64,000 nucleotides of DNA from Gordius sp. MW1. Taxonomy: Eukaryota; Nematomorpha; Gordioida; Gordea; Gordiidae. The notes beneath the pieces are model-generated. The model was not told the DNA's origin and ran no database searches. It saw only the letters and a list, made by a program, of their open reading frames with translations. The position numbers were made by a program, and so were the translations under genes. The stretch covers positions 9,058,501 through 9,122,500 of the forward strand of contig OZ038528.1 in assembly GCA_964036665.1 (NCBI GenBank), given 5' to 3'. Shown one piece after another: positions 11,531-24,457 of this stretch (positions are counted from its first letter, which is position 1; every line of letters starts with the position of its first letter).

Positions 11531-13435
11531 CAACGGTTTATTGTTGCGATTAGTTTGTTGTATCGCAACATGAGTTCTTAATTTTTCAAATATGCTCTAT
11601 GCGATTATGATTTCAAAGTAATAGTTTTTAGATTCTGATAAATTTTTACTTGGGATCATAGAAACCACGTCTGAAAACGACAACTTTCATCGGATGCATA
11701 CGGTTGAAAGAAAAATATGTGAAAAATTTTGAGGTAAAAATATTTATTTTTTTTGATTCAATGTGAAAGAGCATGAAAAAATATATAAAAGTAAGCACAT
11801 TTGAGAATACTATTATCCTCGATTGACTTCCGATAAGAGGTTTTAAGCTGCGAGAACTATCATTTTGACAAAAGACAACGTTTTATTGTTGCGATTAGTT
11901 TGTTGTATCGCAACGTGAGTGCTTAATTTTTGAAAAGGGCTCTATGCGATCATGATTTCAAAGTAATAGTTTTCAGATTCTGATAAATTTTTACTTGGGA
12001 TCATAGAAACCACGTCTGAAAACGACAACTTTCATCGGATGCATAGGGTTGAAAGAAAAATATGTGAAAAATTTTGTGGTAAAAATATTTATTTTTTTCG
12101 ATTCTATGTGAAAGAGCATGAAAAAATATATAAAAGTAAGCCAATTTGAGAATCCTATTATCCTCGATTTACTTCCAAAAAGAGGTTTTAAGCTGCCAGA
12201 ACTATCATTTTGACAAAAGACAACGTTTTATTGTTGCGATTAGTTTGTTGTATCGCAACGTGAGTGCTTAATTTTTGAAAATGGCTCTATGCGAGTATGA
12301 TTTCAAAGTAATAGTTTTCAGATTCTGATAAATTTTTACTTGGGATCATAGAAACCACGTCTGAAAACGACAACTTTCATCGGATGCATAAGGTTGAGTT
12401 GAAAGAAAAATATGTAAAAAATTTTGTGGTAAAATTTTTTATTTTTTTCGATTCTATGTGAAAGAGCATGAAAAAATATATAAAAGTAAGCCAATTTGAG
12501 AATCCTATTATCTTCGATTTACTTCCAAAAAGAGGTTTTAAGCTGCCAGAACTATCATTTTGACAAAAGACAACGTTTTATTGTTGCGATTAGTTTGTTG
12601 TATCGCAACATGAGTTCTTAATTTTTCAAATATGCTCTATGCGATTATGATTTCAAAGTAATAGTTTTTAGATTCTGATAAATTTTTACTTGGGATCATA
12701 GAAACCACGTCTGAAAACGACAACTTTCATCGGATGCATACGGTTGAAAGAAAAATATGTGAAAAATTTTGAGGTAAAAATATTTATTTTTTTTGATTCA
12801 ATGTGAAAGAGCATGAAAAAATATATAAAAGTAAGCACATTTGAGAATCCTATTATCCTCGATTGACTTCCGATAAGAGGTTTTAAGCTGCGAGAACTAT
12901 CATTTTGACAAAAGACAACGGTTTATTGTTGCGATTAGTTTGTTGTATCGCAACATGAGTTCTTAATTTTTCAAATATGCTCTATGCGATTATGATTTCA
13001 AAGTAATAGTTTTTAGATTCTGATAAATTTTTACTTGGGATCATAGAAACCACGTCTGAAAACGACAACTTTCATCGGATGCATACGGTTGAAAGAAAAA
13101 TATGTGAAAAATTTTGAGGTAAAAATATTTATTTTTTTTGATTCAATGTGAAAGAGCATGAAAAAATATATAAAAGTAAGCACATTTGAGAATACTATTA
13201 TCCTCGATTGACTTCCGATAAGAGGTTTTAAGCTGCGAGAACTATCATTTTGACAAAAGACAACGTTTTATTGTTGCGATTAGTTTGTTGTATCGCAACG
13301 TGAGTGCTTAATTTTTGAAAAGGGCTCTATGCGATCATGATTTCAAAGTAATAGTTTTCAGATTCTGATAAATTTTTACTTGGGATCATAGAAACCACGT
13401 CTGAAAACGACAACTTTCATCGGATGCATAGGGTT
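10780..13435 (+). repeat. Tetrameric HOR, 1,380-1,385 bp, two units
   Basis: About 10,780-12,050 is repeated at 12,160-13,435. Paired marks are GCGAGTATGA at 10911 and 12291 (offset 1,380), then CAACGGTTTATTG at 11531 and 12916, GAATACTATTATCC near 11,805 and 13,190, and GAAAAGGGCTC at 11932 and 13317 (offset 1,385). The extra five bases come from a local insertion at 12,393-12,402. Confidence 0.8.
12393..12402 (+). other. 5-bp tandem insertion in one monomer
   Basis: The usual GGGTTGAAAG reads AGGTTGAGTTGAAAG here, a duplicated GTTGA. It explains the change of offset from 1,380 to 1,385 between the two tetramer units. The same monomer also has GTAAAATTTTTTATTTTTTTCG in altered form just downstream (about 12,430). 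Confidence 0.85.
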
Positions 13436-15110
13436 GAAAGAAAATAATGTGAAAAATTTTGAGGTAAAAATATTTATTTTTTTCGATTCTATGTGAAAGA
13501 GCATAAAAAAATATATAAAAGTAAGCCAATTTGAGAATCCTATTATCCTCGATTTACTTCCGAAAAGAGGTTTTAAGCTGCCAGAACTATCATTTTGACA
13601 AAAGACAACGTTTTATTGTTGCGATTAGTTTGTTGTATCGCAACGTGAGTGCTTAATTTTGAAAAATGCACTATGCGATCATGATTTTAAAGTAATAGTT
13701 TTCTGATTCTGATAAATTTTTACTTGGGATCATAGAAACCACGTCTGAAAACGACAACTTTCATCGGATGCATACGGTTGAAAGAAAAATATGTGAAAAA
13801 TTTTGAGGTAAAAATATTTATTTTTTTTGATTCAATGTGAAAGAGCATGAAAAAATATATAAAAGTAAGCACATTTGAGAATACTATTATCCTCGATTGA
13901 CTTCCGATAAGAGGTTTTAAGCTGCGAGAACTATCATTTTGACAAAAGACAACGTTTTATTGTTGCGATTAGTTTGTTGTATCGCAACGTGAGTGCTTAA
14001 TTTTTGAAAAGGGCTCTATGCGATCATGATTTCAAAGTAATAGTTTTCAGATTCTGATAAATTTTTACTTGGGATCATAGAAACCACGTCTGAAAACGAC
14101 AACTTTCATCGGATGCATAGGGTTGAAAGAAAATAATGTGAAAAATTTTGAGGTAAAAATATTTATTTTTTTCGATTCTATGTGAAAGAGCATAAAAAAA
14201 TATATAAAAGTAAGCCAATTTGAGAATCCTATTATCCTCGATTTACTTCCGAAAAGAGGTTTTAAGCTGCCAGAACTATCATTTTGACAAAAGACAACGT
14301 TTTATTGTTGCGATTAGTTTGTTGTATCGCAACGTGAGTGCTTAATTTTGAAAAATGCACTATGCGATCATGATTTTAAAGTAATAGTTTTCTGATTCTG
14401 ATAAATTTTTACTTGGGATCATAGAAACCACGTCTGAAAACGACAACTTTCATCGGATGCATACGGTTGAAAGAAAAATATGTGAAAAATTTTGAGGTAA
14501 AAATATTTATTTTTTTTTGATTCAATGTGAAAGAGCATGAAAAAATATATAAAAGTAAGCACATTTGAGAATACTATTATCCTCGATTGACTTCCGATAA
14601 GAGGTTTTAAGCTGCGAGAACTATCATTTTGACAAAAGACAACGTTTTATTGTTGCGATTAGTTTGTTGTATCGCAACGTGAGTGCTTAATTTTTGAAAA
14701 GGGCTCTATGCGATCATGATTTCAAAGTAATAGTTTTCAGATTCTGATAAATTTTTACTTGGGATCATAGAAACCACGTCTGAAAACGACAACTTTCATC
14801 GGATGCATAGGGTTGAAAGAAAATAATGTGAAAAATTTTGAGGTAAAAATATTTATTTTTTTCGATTCTATGTGAAAGAGCATAAAAAAATATATAAAAG
14901 TAAGCCAATTTGAGAATCCTATTATCCTCGATTTACTTCCGAAAAGAGGTTTTAAGCTGCCAGAACTATCATTTTGACAAAAGACAACGTTTTATTGTTG
15001 CGATTAGTTTGTTGTATCGCAACGTGAGTGCTTAATTTTGAAAAATGCACTATGCGATCATGATTTTAAAGTAATAGCTTTCTGATTCTGATAAATTTTT
15101 ACTTTTTTAT
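13081..15110 (+). repeat. Dimeric HOR, 689 bp, three units
   Basis: Units begin at GCATACGGTTGAAAG at 13081, 13770 and 14459. Each holds GAATACTATTATCC, then a GAAAAGGGCTC monomer with GAAAATAATGTG and GCATAAAAAAATATA, then a TTTTGAAAAATGCACTATG monomer. The third unit ends where ACTTGGGATC is replaced by ACTTTTTTATCATC near 15,100. The units look almost identical by eye, so this is a recent local expansion. Confidence 0.85.
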
Positions 15111-15930
15111 CATCAAAACCACGTCTGAAAACGACAACTTTCATCGGATGCATACGGTTGAAAGAAAAATATGTGAAAAATTTTGAGGTAAAAATATTTA
15201 TTTTTTTCGATTCTATGTGAAAGAGCATGAAAAAATATATAAAAGTAAGCACATTTGAGAATCCTATTATCCTCGATTGACTTCCGATAAGAGGTTTTAA
15301 GCTGCGAGAACTATCATTTTGACAAAAGACAACGTTTTATTGTTGCGATTAGTTTGTTGTATCGCAACGTGAGTGCTTAATTTTTGAAAATGGCTCTATG
15401 CGATCATGATTTCAAAGTAATAGTTTTCAGATTCTGATAAATTTTTACTTGGGATCATATAAACCACGTCTGAAAACGACAACTTTCATCGGATGCATAC
15501 GGTTGAAAGAAAAATATGTGAAAAATTTTGAGGTAAAAATATTTATTTTTTTCGATTCTATGTGAAAGAGCATGAAAAAATATATATAAGTAAGCCAATT
15601 TGAGAATCTTATTATCCTCGATTTACTTCCGAAAAGAGGTTTTTAGCTGCGAGAACTATCATTTTGACAAAAGACAACGTTTTATTGTTGCGATTAGTTT
15701 ATTGTATCGCAACGTGAGTGCTTAATTTTTGAAAATGGCTCTATGCGATCATGATTTCAAAGTAATAGTTTTTAGATTCTGATAAATTTTTACTTTTTAT
15801 CATCGAAACCACGTCTGAAAACGACAACTTTCATCGGATGCATACGGTTGAAAGAAAAATATGTCAAAAATTTTTCGGTAAAAATATTTATTTTTTTCGA
15901 TTCTATGTGAAAGAGCATGAAAAAATATAT
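14500..15930 (+). repeat. Dispersed duplication, copy 1 of the 8,527-bp-offset pair
   Basis: About 1.43 kb is repeated at 23,027-24,457. Shared rare marks are ACTTTTTTATCATC with an extra T (15,100), ATCATATAAACC (15,456), GAATCTTATTATCC (15,605), TTTATTGTATCGC (15,699) and GTCAAAAATTTTTCGG (15,863). After about 15,930 this copy goes to a GTAAGAAAATTTG monomer, and the other copy goes to GTAAATCAATTTG. Confidence 0.82.
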
Positions 15931-16084
15931 AAAAGTAAGAAAATTTGAGAATCCTATTATCCTCGATTTACTTCCGAGAACTGTTCATTTTGACAAAATA
16001 CAACGTTTTATTGTTGCGATTAGTTTGTTGTATCGCAACGTGAGTGCTTAATTTTTGAAAATGGCTCTATGCGATCATGATTTC

Positions 16085-19000
16085 AAAGTAATAGTTTTCA
16101 GATTCTGATAAATTTTTACTTGGGATCATAGAAACCACGTCTGAAAACGACAACTTTCATCGGATGCATAGGGTTGAAAGAAAAATATGTGAAAAATTTT
16201 GAGGTAAAAATATTTATTTTTTTCGATTCTATGTGAAAGAGCATGAAAAAATATATAAAAGTAAGCCAATTTGAGAATCCTATTATCCTCGATTTACTTC
16301 CAAAAAGAGGTTTTAAGCTGCCAGAACTATCATTTTAACAAAAGACAACGTTTTATTGTTGCGATTAGTTTGTTGTATCGCAACGTGAGTGCTTAATTTT
16401 TGAAAATGGCTCTATGCGATCCTGATTTCAAAGTAATAGTTTTCAGATTCTGATAAATTTTTACTTGGGATCATAGAAACCACGTCTGAAAATGACAACT
16501 TTCATCGGATGCATACGGTTGAAAGAAAAATATGTGAAAAATTTTGAGGTAAAAATATTTATTTTTTTCGATTCTATGTGAAAGAGCATGAAAAAATATA
16601 TAAAAGTAAGAAAATTTGAGAATCCTATTATCCTCGATTTACTTCCGAGAACTGTTCATTTTGACAAAATACAACGTTTTATTGTTGCGATTAGTTTGTT
16701 GTATCGCAACGTGAGTGCTTAATTTTTGAAAATGGCTCTATGCGATCATGATTTCAAAGTAATAGTTTTCAGATTCTGATAAATTTTACTTGGGATCATA
16801 GAAACCACGTCTGAAAACGACAACTTTCATCGGATGCATACGGTTGAAAGAAAAATATGTGAAAAATTTTGAGGTAAAAATATTTATTTTTTTTGATTCA
16901 ATGTGAAAGAGCATGAAAAAATATATAAAAGTAAGCACATTTGAGAATGCTATTATCCTCGATTACCTTCCGATAAGAGGTTTTAAGCTGCGAGAACTAT
17001 CATTTTGACAAAAGACAACGTTTTATTGTTGCGATTAGTTTGTTGTATCGCAACGTGAGTGCTTAATTTTTGAAAATGGCTCTATGCGATCATGATTTCA
17101 AAGTAATAGTTTTCAGATTCTGATAAATTTTTACTTGGGATCATAGAAACCACGTCTGAAAACGACAACTTTCATCGGATGCATAGGGTTGAAAGAAAAA
17201 TATGTGAAAAATTTTGTGGTAAAAATATTTATTTTTTTCGATTCTATGTGAAAGAGCATGAAAAAATATATAAAAGTAAGAAAATTTGAGAATCCTATTA
17301 TCCTCGATTTACTTCCAAAAAGAGGTTTTAAGCTGCCAGAACTATCATTTTGACAAAAGACAACGTTTTATTGTTGCGATTAGTTTGTTGTATCGCAACG
17401 TGAGTGCTTAATTTTTGAAAATGGCTCTATGCGATCCTGATTTCAAAGTAATAGTTTTCAGATTCTGATAAATTTTTACTTGGGATCATAGAAACCACGT
17501 CTGAAAACGACAACTTTCATCGGATGCATAGGGTTGAAAGAAAAATATGTGAAAATTTTTGAGGTCGATTCTATGTGAAAGAGCATGAAAAAATATATAA
17601 AAGTAAGCCAATTTGAGAATCCTATTATCCTCGGTTTACTTCCGAAAAGAGGTTTTAAGCTGCCAGAACTATCATTTTGACAAAAGACAACGTTTTATTG
17701 TTGCGATTAGTTTGTTATATCGCAACGTGAGTGCTTAATTTTTCAAAAATGCACTATGCGATCATGATTTTAAAGTAATAGTTTTCTGATTCTGATAAAT
17801 TTTTACTTTTTATCATCAAAACCACGTCTGAAAACGACAACTTTCATCGGATGCATACGGTTGAAAGAAAAATATGTGAAAAATTTTGAGGTAAAAATAT
17901 TTATTTTTTTCGATTCTATGTGAAAGAGCATGAAAAAATATATAAAAGTAAGAAAATTTGAGAATCCTATTATCCTCGATTTACTTCCGAGAACTGTTCA
18001 TTTTGACAAAATACAACGTTTTATTGTTGCGATTAGTTTGTTGTATCGCAACGTGAGTGCATAATTTTTGAAAATGGCTCTATGCGATCATGATTTCAAA
18101 GTAATAGTTTTCAGATTCTGATAAATTTTACTTGGGATCATAGAAACCACGTCTGAAAACGACAACTTTCATCGGATGCATACGGTTGAAAGAAAAATAT
18201 GTGAAAAATTTTGAGGTAAAAATATTTATTTTTTTTGATTCAATGTGAAAGAGCATGAAAAAATATATAAAAGTAAGCACATTTGAGAATCCTATTATCC
18301 TCGATTAACTTCCGATAAGAGGTTTTAAGCTGCGAGAACTATCATTTTGACAAAAGACAACGTTTTATTGTTGCGATTAGTTTGTTGTATCGCAACGTGA
18401 GTGCTTAATTTTTGAAAATGGCTCTATGCGATCATGATTTCAAAGTAATAGTTTTCATATTCTGATAAATTTTTACTTGGGATCATAGAAACCACGTCTG
18501 AAAACGACAACTTTCATCGGATGCATAGGGTTGAAAGAAAAATATGTGAAAAATTTTGAGGTAAAAATATTTATTTTTTTCGATTCTATGTGAAAGAGCA
18601 TGAAAAAATATATAAAAGTAAGCCAATTTGAGAATCCTATTATCCTCGATTTACTTCCAAAAAGAGGTTTTAAGCTGCCAGAACTATCATTTTAACAAAA
18701 GACAACGTTTTATTGTTGCGATTAGTTTGTTGTATCGCAACGTGAGTGCTTAATTTTTGAAAATGGCTCTATGCGATCATGATTTCAAAGTAATAGTTTT
18801 CAAATTCTGATAAATTTTTACTTGGGATCATAGAAACCACGTCTGAAAACGACAACTTTCATCGGATGCATAGGGTTGAAAGAAAAATATGTGAAAAATT
18901 TTGTGGTAAAAATATTTATTTTTTTCGATTCTATGTGAAAGAGCATGAAAAAATATATAAAAGTAAGAAAATTTGAGAATCCTATTATCCTCGATTTACT

Positions 19001-19737
19001 TCCAAAAAGAGGTTTTAAGCTGCCAGAACTATCATTTTGACAAAAGACAACGTTTTATTGTTGCGATTAGTTTGTTGTATCGCAACGTGAGTGCTTAATT
19101 TTTGAAAATGGCTCTATGCGAGTATGATTTCAAAGTAATAGTTTTCAGATTCTGATAAATTTTTACTTGGGATCATAGAAACCACGTCTGAAAACGACAA
19201 CTTTCATCGGATGCATAGGGTTGAAAGAAAAATATGTAAAAAATTTTGTGGTAAAAATATTTATTTTTTTCGATTCTATGTGAAAGAGCATGAAAAAATA
19301 TATAAAAGTAAGCCAATTTGAGAATCCTATTATCTTCGATTTACTTCCAAAAAGAGGTTTTAAGCTGCCAGAACTATCATTTTGACAAAAGACAACGTTT
19401 TATTGTTGCGATTAGTTTGTTGTATCGCAACATGAGTTCTTAATTTTTCAAATATGCTCTATGCGATTATGATTTCAAAGTAATAGTTTTTAGATTCTGA
19501 TAAATTTTTACTTGGGATCATAGAAACCACGTCTGAAAACGACAACTTTCATCGGATGCATACGGTTGAAAGAAAAATATGTGAAAAATTTTGAGGTAAA
19601 AATATTTATTTTTTTTGATTCAATGTGAAAGAGCATGAAAAAATATATAAAAGTAAGCACATTTGAGAATCCTATTATCCTCGATTGACTTCCGATAAGA
19701 GGTTTTAAGCTGCGAGAACTATCATTTTGACAAAAGA
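16085..19737 (+). repeat. Long dispersed duplication, copy 2 of the 8.2-kb-offset pair
   Basis: It matches 7,860-11,530 monomer by monomer. The offset is 8,224-8,225 until 17,565 and 8,207 after it. The 18-base drop equals the deletion at 17,565/17,566 in this copy, so the alignment accounts for itself. Both copies share the deleted-monomer pair (16645, 17987) and the GCGAGTATG monomer (19117). Occasional differences, such as AAAATGACAAC near 16,490 and TTTTCAAATTCTG near 18,797, show some divergence since duplication. Confidence 0.82.
17561..17570 (+). other. 18-bp loss of the central A/T tract in one monomer
   Basis: GAGGT is joined directly to CGATT between 17565 and 17566. The equivalent place at about 9,340 still has AAAAATATTTATTTTTTT between them. 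It is the only monomer I saw with this loss, so the change postdates the duplication that includes it. Confidence 0.85.
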
Positions 19738-22700
19738 CAACGTTTTATTGTTGCGATTAGTTTGTTGTATCGCAACGTGAGTGCTTAATTTTTCAAAAAT
19801 GCACTATGCGATCATGATTTTAAAGTAATAGTTTTTTGATTCTGATAAATTTTTACTTGGGATCATAGAAACCACGTCTGAAAACGACAACTTTCATCGG
19901 ATGCATAGGGTTGAAAGAAAAATATGTGAAAAATTTTGAGGTAAAAATATTTATTTTTTTCGATTCTATGTGAAAGAGCATGAAAAAATATATAAAAGTA
20001 AGCCAATTTGAGAATCCTATTATCCTCGATTTACTTCCAAAAAGAGGTTTTAAGCTGCTAGAACTATCATTTTGACAAAAGACAACGTTTTATTGTTGCG
20101 ATTAGTTTGTTGTATCGCAACGTGAGTGCTTAATTTTTGAAAATGGCTCTATGCGATCATGATTTCAAAGTAATAGTTTTCAGATTCTGATAAATTTTTA
20201 CTTGGGATCATAGAAACCACGTCTGAAAACGACAACTTTCATCGGATGCATAGGGTTGAAAGAAAAATATGTAAAAAATTTTGAGGTAAAAATATTTATT
20301 TTTTTCGATTCTATGTGAAAGAGCATGAAAAAATATATAAAAGTAAGCCAATTTGAGAATCCTATTATCCTCGATTTACTTCCAAAAAGAGGTTTTAAGC
20401 TGCCAGAACTATCATTTTGACAAAAGACAACGTTTTATTGTTGCGATTAGTTTGTTATATCGCAACGTGAGTGCTTAATTTTTCAAAAATGCACTATGCG
20501 ATCATGATTTTAAAGTAATAGTTTTCTGATTCTGATAAATTTTTACTTTTTATCATCAAAACCACGTCTGAAAACGACAACTTTCATCGGATGCATACGG
20601 TTGAAAGAAAAATATGTGAAAAATTTTGAGGTAAAAATATTTATTTTTTTCGATTCTATGTGAAAGAGCATGAAAAAATATATAAAAGTAAGAAATTTGA
20701 GAATCCTATTATCCTCGATTTACTTCCGAGAACTGTTCATTTTGACAAAATACAACGTTTTATTGTTGCGATTAGTTTGTTGTATCGCAACGTGAGTGCT
20801 TAATTTTTGAAAATGGCTCTATGCGATCATGATTTCAAAGTAATAGTTTTCAGATTCTGATAAATTTTACTTGGGATCATAGAAACCACGTCTGAAAACG
20901 ACAACTTTCATCGGATGCATACGGTTGAAAGAAAAATATGTGAAAAATTTTGAGGTAAAAATATTTATTTTTTTTGATTCAATGTGAAAGAGCATGAAAA
21001 AATATATAAAAGTAAGCACATTTGAGAATCCTATTATCCTCGATTGACTTCCGATAAGAGGTTTTAAGCTGCGAGAACTATCATTTTGACAAAAGACAAC
21101 GTTTTATTGTTGCGATTAGTTTGTTGTATCGCAACGTGAGTGCTTAATTTTTGAAAATGGCTCTATGCGATCATGATTTCAAAGTAATAGTTTTCAGATT
21201 CTGATAAATTTTTACTTGGGATCATAGAAACCACGTCTGAAAACGACAACTTTCATCGGATGCATAGGGTTGAAAGAAAAATATGTGAAAAATTTTGTGG
21301 TAAAAATATTTATTTTTTTCGATTCTATGTGAAAGAGCATGAAAAAATATATAAAAGTAAGCCAATTTGAGAATCCTATTATCCTCGATTTACTTCCAAA
21401 AAGAGGTTTTAAGCTGCCAGAACTATCATTTTGACAAAAGACAACGTTTTATTGTTGCGATTAGTTTGTTGTATCGCAACGTGAGTGCTTAATTTTTGAA
21501 AATGGCTCTATGCGATTATGATTTCAAAGTAATAGTTTTCAGATTCTGATAAATTTTTACTTGGGATCATAGAAACCACGTCTGAAAACGACAACTTTCA
21601 TCGGATGCATAGGGTTGAAAGAAAAATATGTGAAAAATTTTGTGGTAAAAATATTTATTTTTTTCGATTCTATGTGAAAGAGCATGAAAAAATATATAAA
21701 AGTAAGCCAATTTGAGAATCCTATTATCCTCGATTTACTTCCAAAAAGAGGTTTTAAGCTGCCAGAACTATCATTTTGACAAAAGACAACGTTTTATTGT
21801 TGCGATTAGTTTGTTGTATCGCAACATGAGTTCTTAATTTTTCAAATATGCTCTATGCGATTATGATTTCAAAGTAATAGTTTTTAGATTCTGATAAATT
21901 TTTACTTGGGATCATAGAAACCACGTCTGAAAACGACAACTTTCATCGGATGCATACGGTTGATAGAAAAATATGTGAAAAATTTTGAGGTAAAAATATT
22001 TATTTTTTTTGATTCAATGTGAAAGAGCATGAAAAAATATATAAAAGTAAGCACATTTGAGAATCCTATTATCCTCGATTGACTTCCGATAAGAGGTTTT
22101 AAGCTGCGAGAACTATCATTTTGACAAAAGACAACGTTTTATTGTTGCGATTAGTTTGTTGTATCGCAACGTGAGTGATTAATTTTTCAAAAATGCACTA
22201 TGCGATCATGATTTTAAAGTAATAGTTTTCTGATTCTGATAAATTTTTACTTGGGATCATAGAAACCACGTCTGAAAACGACAACTTTCATCGGATGCAT
22301 AGGGTTGAAAGAAAAATATGTGAAAAATTTTGAGGTAAAAATATTTATTTTTTTCGATTCTATGTGAAAGAGCATGAAAAAATATATAAAAGTAAGCCAA
22401 TTTGAGAATCCTATTATCCTCGATTTACTTCCAAAAAGAGGTTTTAAGCTGCTAGAACTATCATTTTGACAAAAGACAACGTTTTATTGTTGCGATTAGT
22501 TTGTTGTATCGCAACGTGAGTGCTTAATCTTTGAAAATGGCTCTATGCGATCATGATTTCAAAGTAATAGTTTTCAGATTCTGATAAATTTTTACTTGGG
22601 ATCATAGAAACCACGTCTGAAAACGACAACTTTCATCGGATGCATAGGGTTGAAAGAAAAATATGTGAAAAATTTTGAGGTAAGAATATTTATTTTTTTC

Positions 22701-22824
22701 GATTCTATGTGAAAGAGCATGAAAAAATATATAAAAGTAAGCCAATTTGAGAATCCTATTATCCTCGATTTACTTCCAAAAAGAGGTTTTAAGCTGCCAG
22801 AACTATCATTTTGACAAAAGACAA
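19030..22824 (+). repeat. Heptameric HOR, 2,394-bp offset, two units
   Basis: 19,030-20,430 is repeated at 21,424-22,824. Shared marks are TTTTTCAAAAATGCACTATG followed by ACTTGGGATC (19,790 and 22,184) and GCTGCTAGAAC at 20054 and 22448. The offset equals seven 345-bp monomers less about 20 bp, and one 20-bp-deleted monomer (20726) does lie between them. The copies part near 20,430/22,824, where one has TTGTTATATCGC and the other CAACGGTTTATTG. Confidence 0.78.
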
Positions 22825-23026
22825 CGGTTTATTGTTGCGATTAGTTTGTTGTATCGCAACATGAGTTCTTAATTTTTCAAATATGCTCTATGCGATTATG
22901 ATTTCAAAGTAATAGTTTTTAGATTCTGATAAATATTTACTTGGGATCATAGAAACCACGTCTGAAAACGACAACTTTCATCGGATGCATACGGTTGAAA
23001 GAAAAATATGTGAAAAATTTTGAGGT

Positions 23027-24457
23027 AAAAATATTTATTTTTTTTGATTCAATGTGAAAGAGCATGAAAAAATATATAAAAGTAAGCACATTTGAGAATA
23101 CTATTATCCTCGATTGACTTCCGATAAGAGGTTTTAAGCTGCGAGAACTATCATTTTGACAAAAGACAACGTTTTATTGTTGCGATTAGTTTGTTGTATC
23201 GCAACGTGAGTGCTTAATTTTTGAAAAGGGCTCTATGCGATCATGATTTCAAAGTAATAGTTTTCAGATTCTGATAAATTTTTACTTGGGATCATAGAAA
23301 CCACGTCTGAAAACGACAACTTTCATCGGATGCATAGGGTTGAAAGAAAATAATGTGAAAAATTTTGAGGTAAAAATATTTATTTTTTTCGATTCTATGT
23401 GAAAGAGCATAAAAAAATATATAAAAGTAAGCCAATTTGAGAATCCTATTATCCTCGATTTACTTCCGAAAAGAGGTTTTAAGCTGCCAGAACTATCATT
23501 TTGACAAAAGACAACGTTTTATTGTTGCGATTAGTTTGTTGTATCGCAACGTGAGTGCTTAATTTTGAAAAATGCACTATGCGATCATGATTTTAAAGTA
23601 ATAGTTTTCTGATTCTGATAAATTTTTACTTTTTTATCATCAAAACCACGTCTGAAAACGACAACTTTCATCGGATGCATACGGTTGAAAGAAAAATATG
23701 TGAAAAATTTTGAGGTAAAAATATTTATTTTTTTCGATTCTATGTGAAAGAGCATGAAAAAATATATAAAAGTAAGCACATTTGAGAATCCTATTATCCT
23801 CGATTGACTTCCGATAAGAGGTTTTAAGCTGCGAGAACTATCATTTTGACAAAAGACAACGTTTTATTGTTGCGATTAGTTTGTTGTATCGCAACGTGAG
23901 TGCTTAATTTTTGAAAATGGCTCTATGCGATCATGATTTCAAAGTAATAGTTTTCAGATTCTGATAAATTTTTACTTGGGATCATATAAACCACGTCTGA
24001 AAACGACAACTTTCATCGGATGCATACGGTTGAAAGAAAAATATGTGAAAAATTTTGAGGTAAAAATATTTATTTTTTTCGATTCTATGTGAAAGAGCAT
24101 GAAAAAATATATATAAGTAAGCCAATTTGAGAATCTTATTATCCTCGATTTACTTCCGAAAAGAGGTTTTTAGCTGCGAGAACTATCATTTTGACAAAAG
24201 ACAACGTTTTATTGTTGCGATTAGTTTATTGTATCGCAACGTGAGTGCTTAATTTTTGAAAATGGCTCTATGCGATCATGATTTCAAAGTAATAGTTTTT
24301 AGATTCTGATAAATTTTTACTTTTTATCATCGAAACCACGTCTGAAAACGACAACTTTCATCGGATGCATACGGTTGAAAGAAAAATATGTCAAAAATTT
24401 TTCGGTAAAAATATTTATTTTTTTCGATTCTATGTGAAAGAGCATGAAAAAATATAT
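23027..24457 (+). repeat. Dispersed duplication, copy 2 of the 8,527-bp-offset pair
   Basis: It matches 14,500-15,930 with the same rare marks, for example GAATACTATTATCC at 23,096 against 14,569. It leads directly into the TATATATAAG-rich monomers of the next domain, whereas copy 1 leads into a 20-bp-deleted monomer. Copy 2 may therefore be nearer the original context of the TATATATAAG lineage. Confidence 0.8.
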
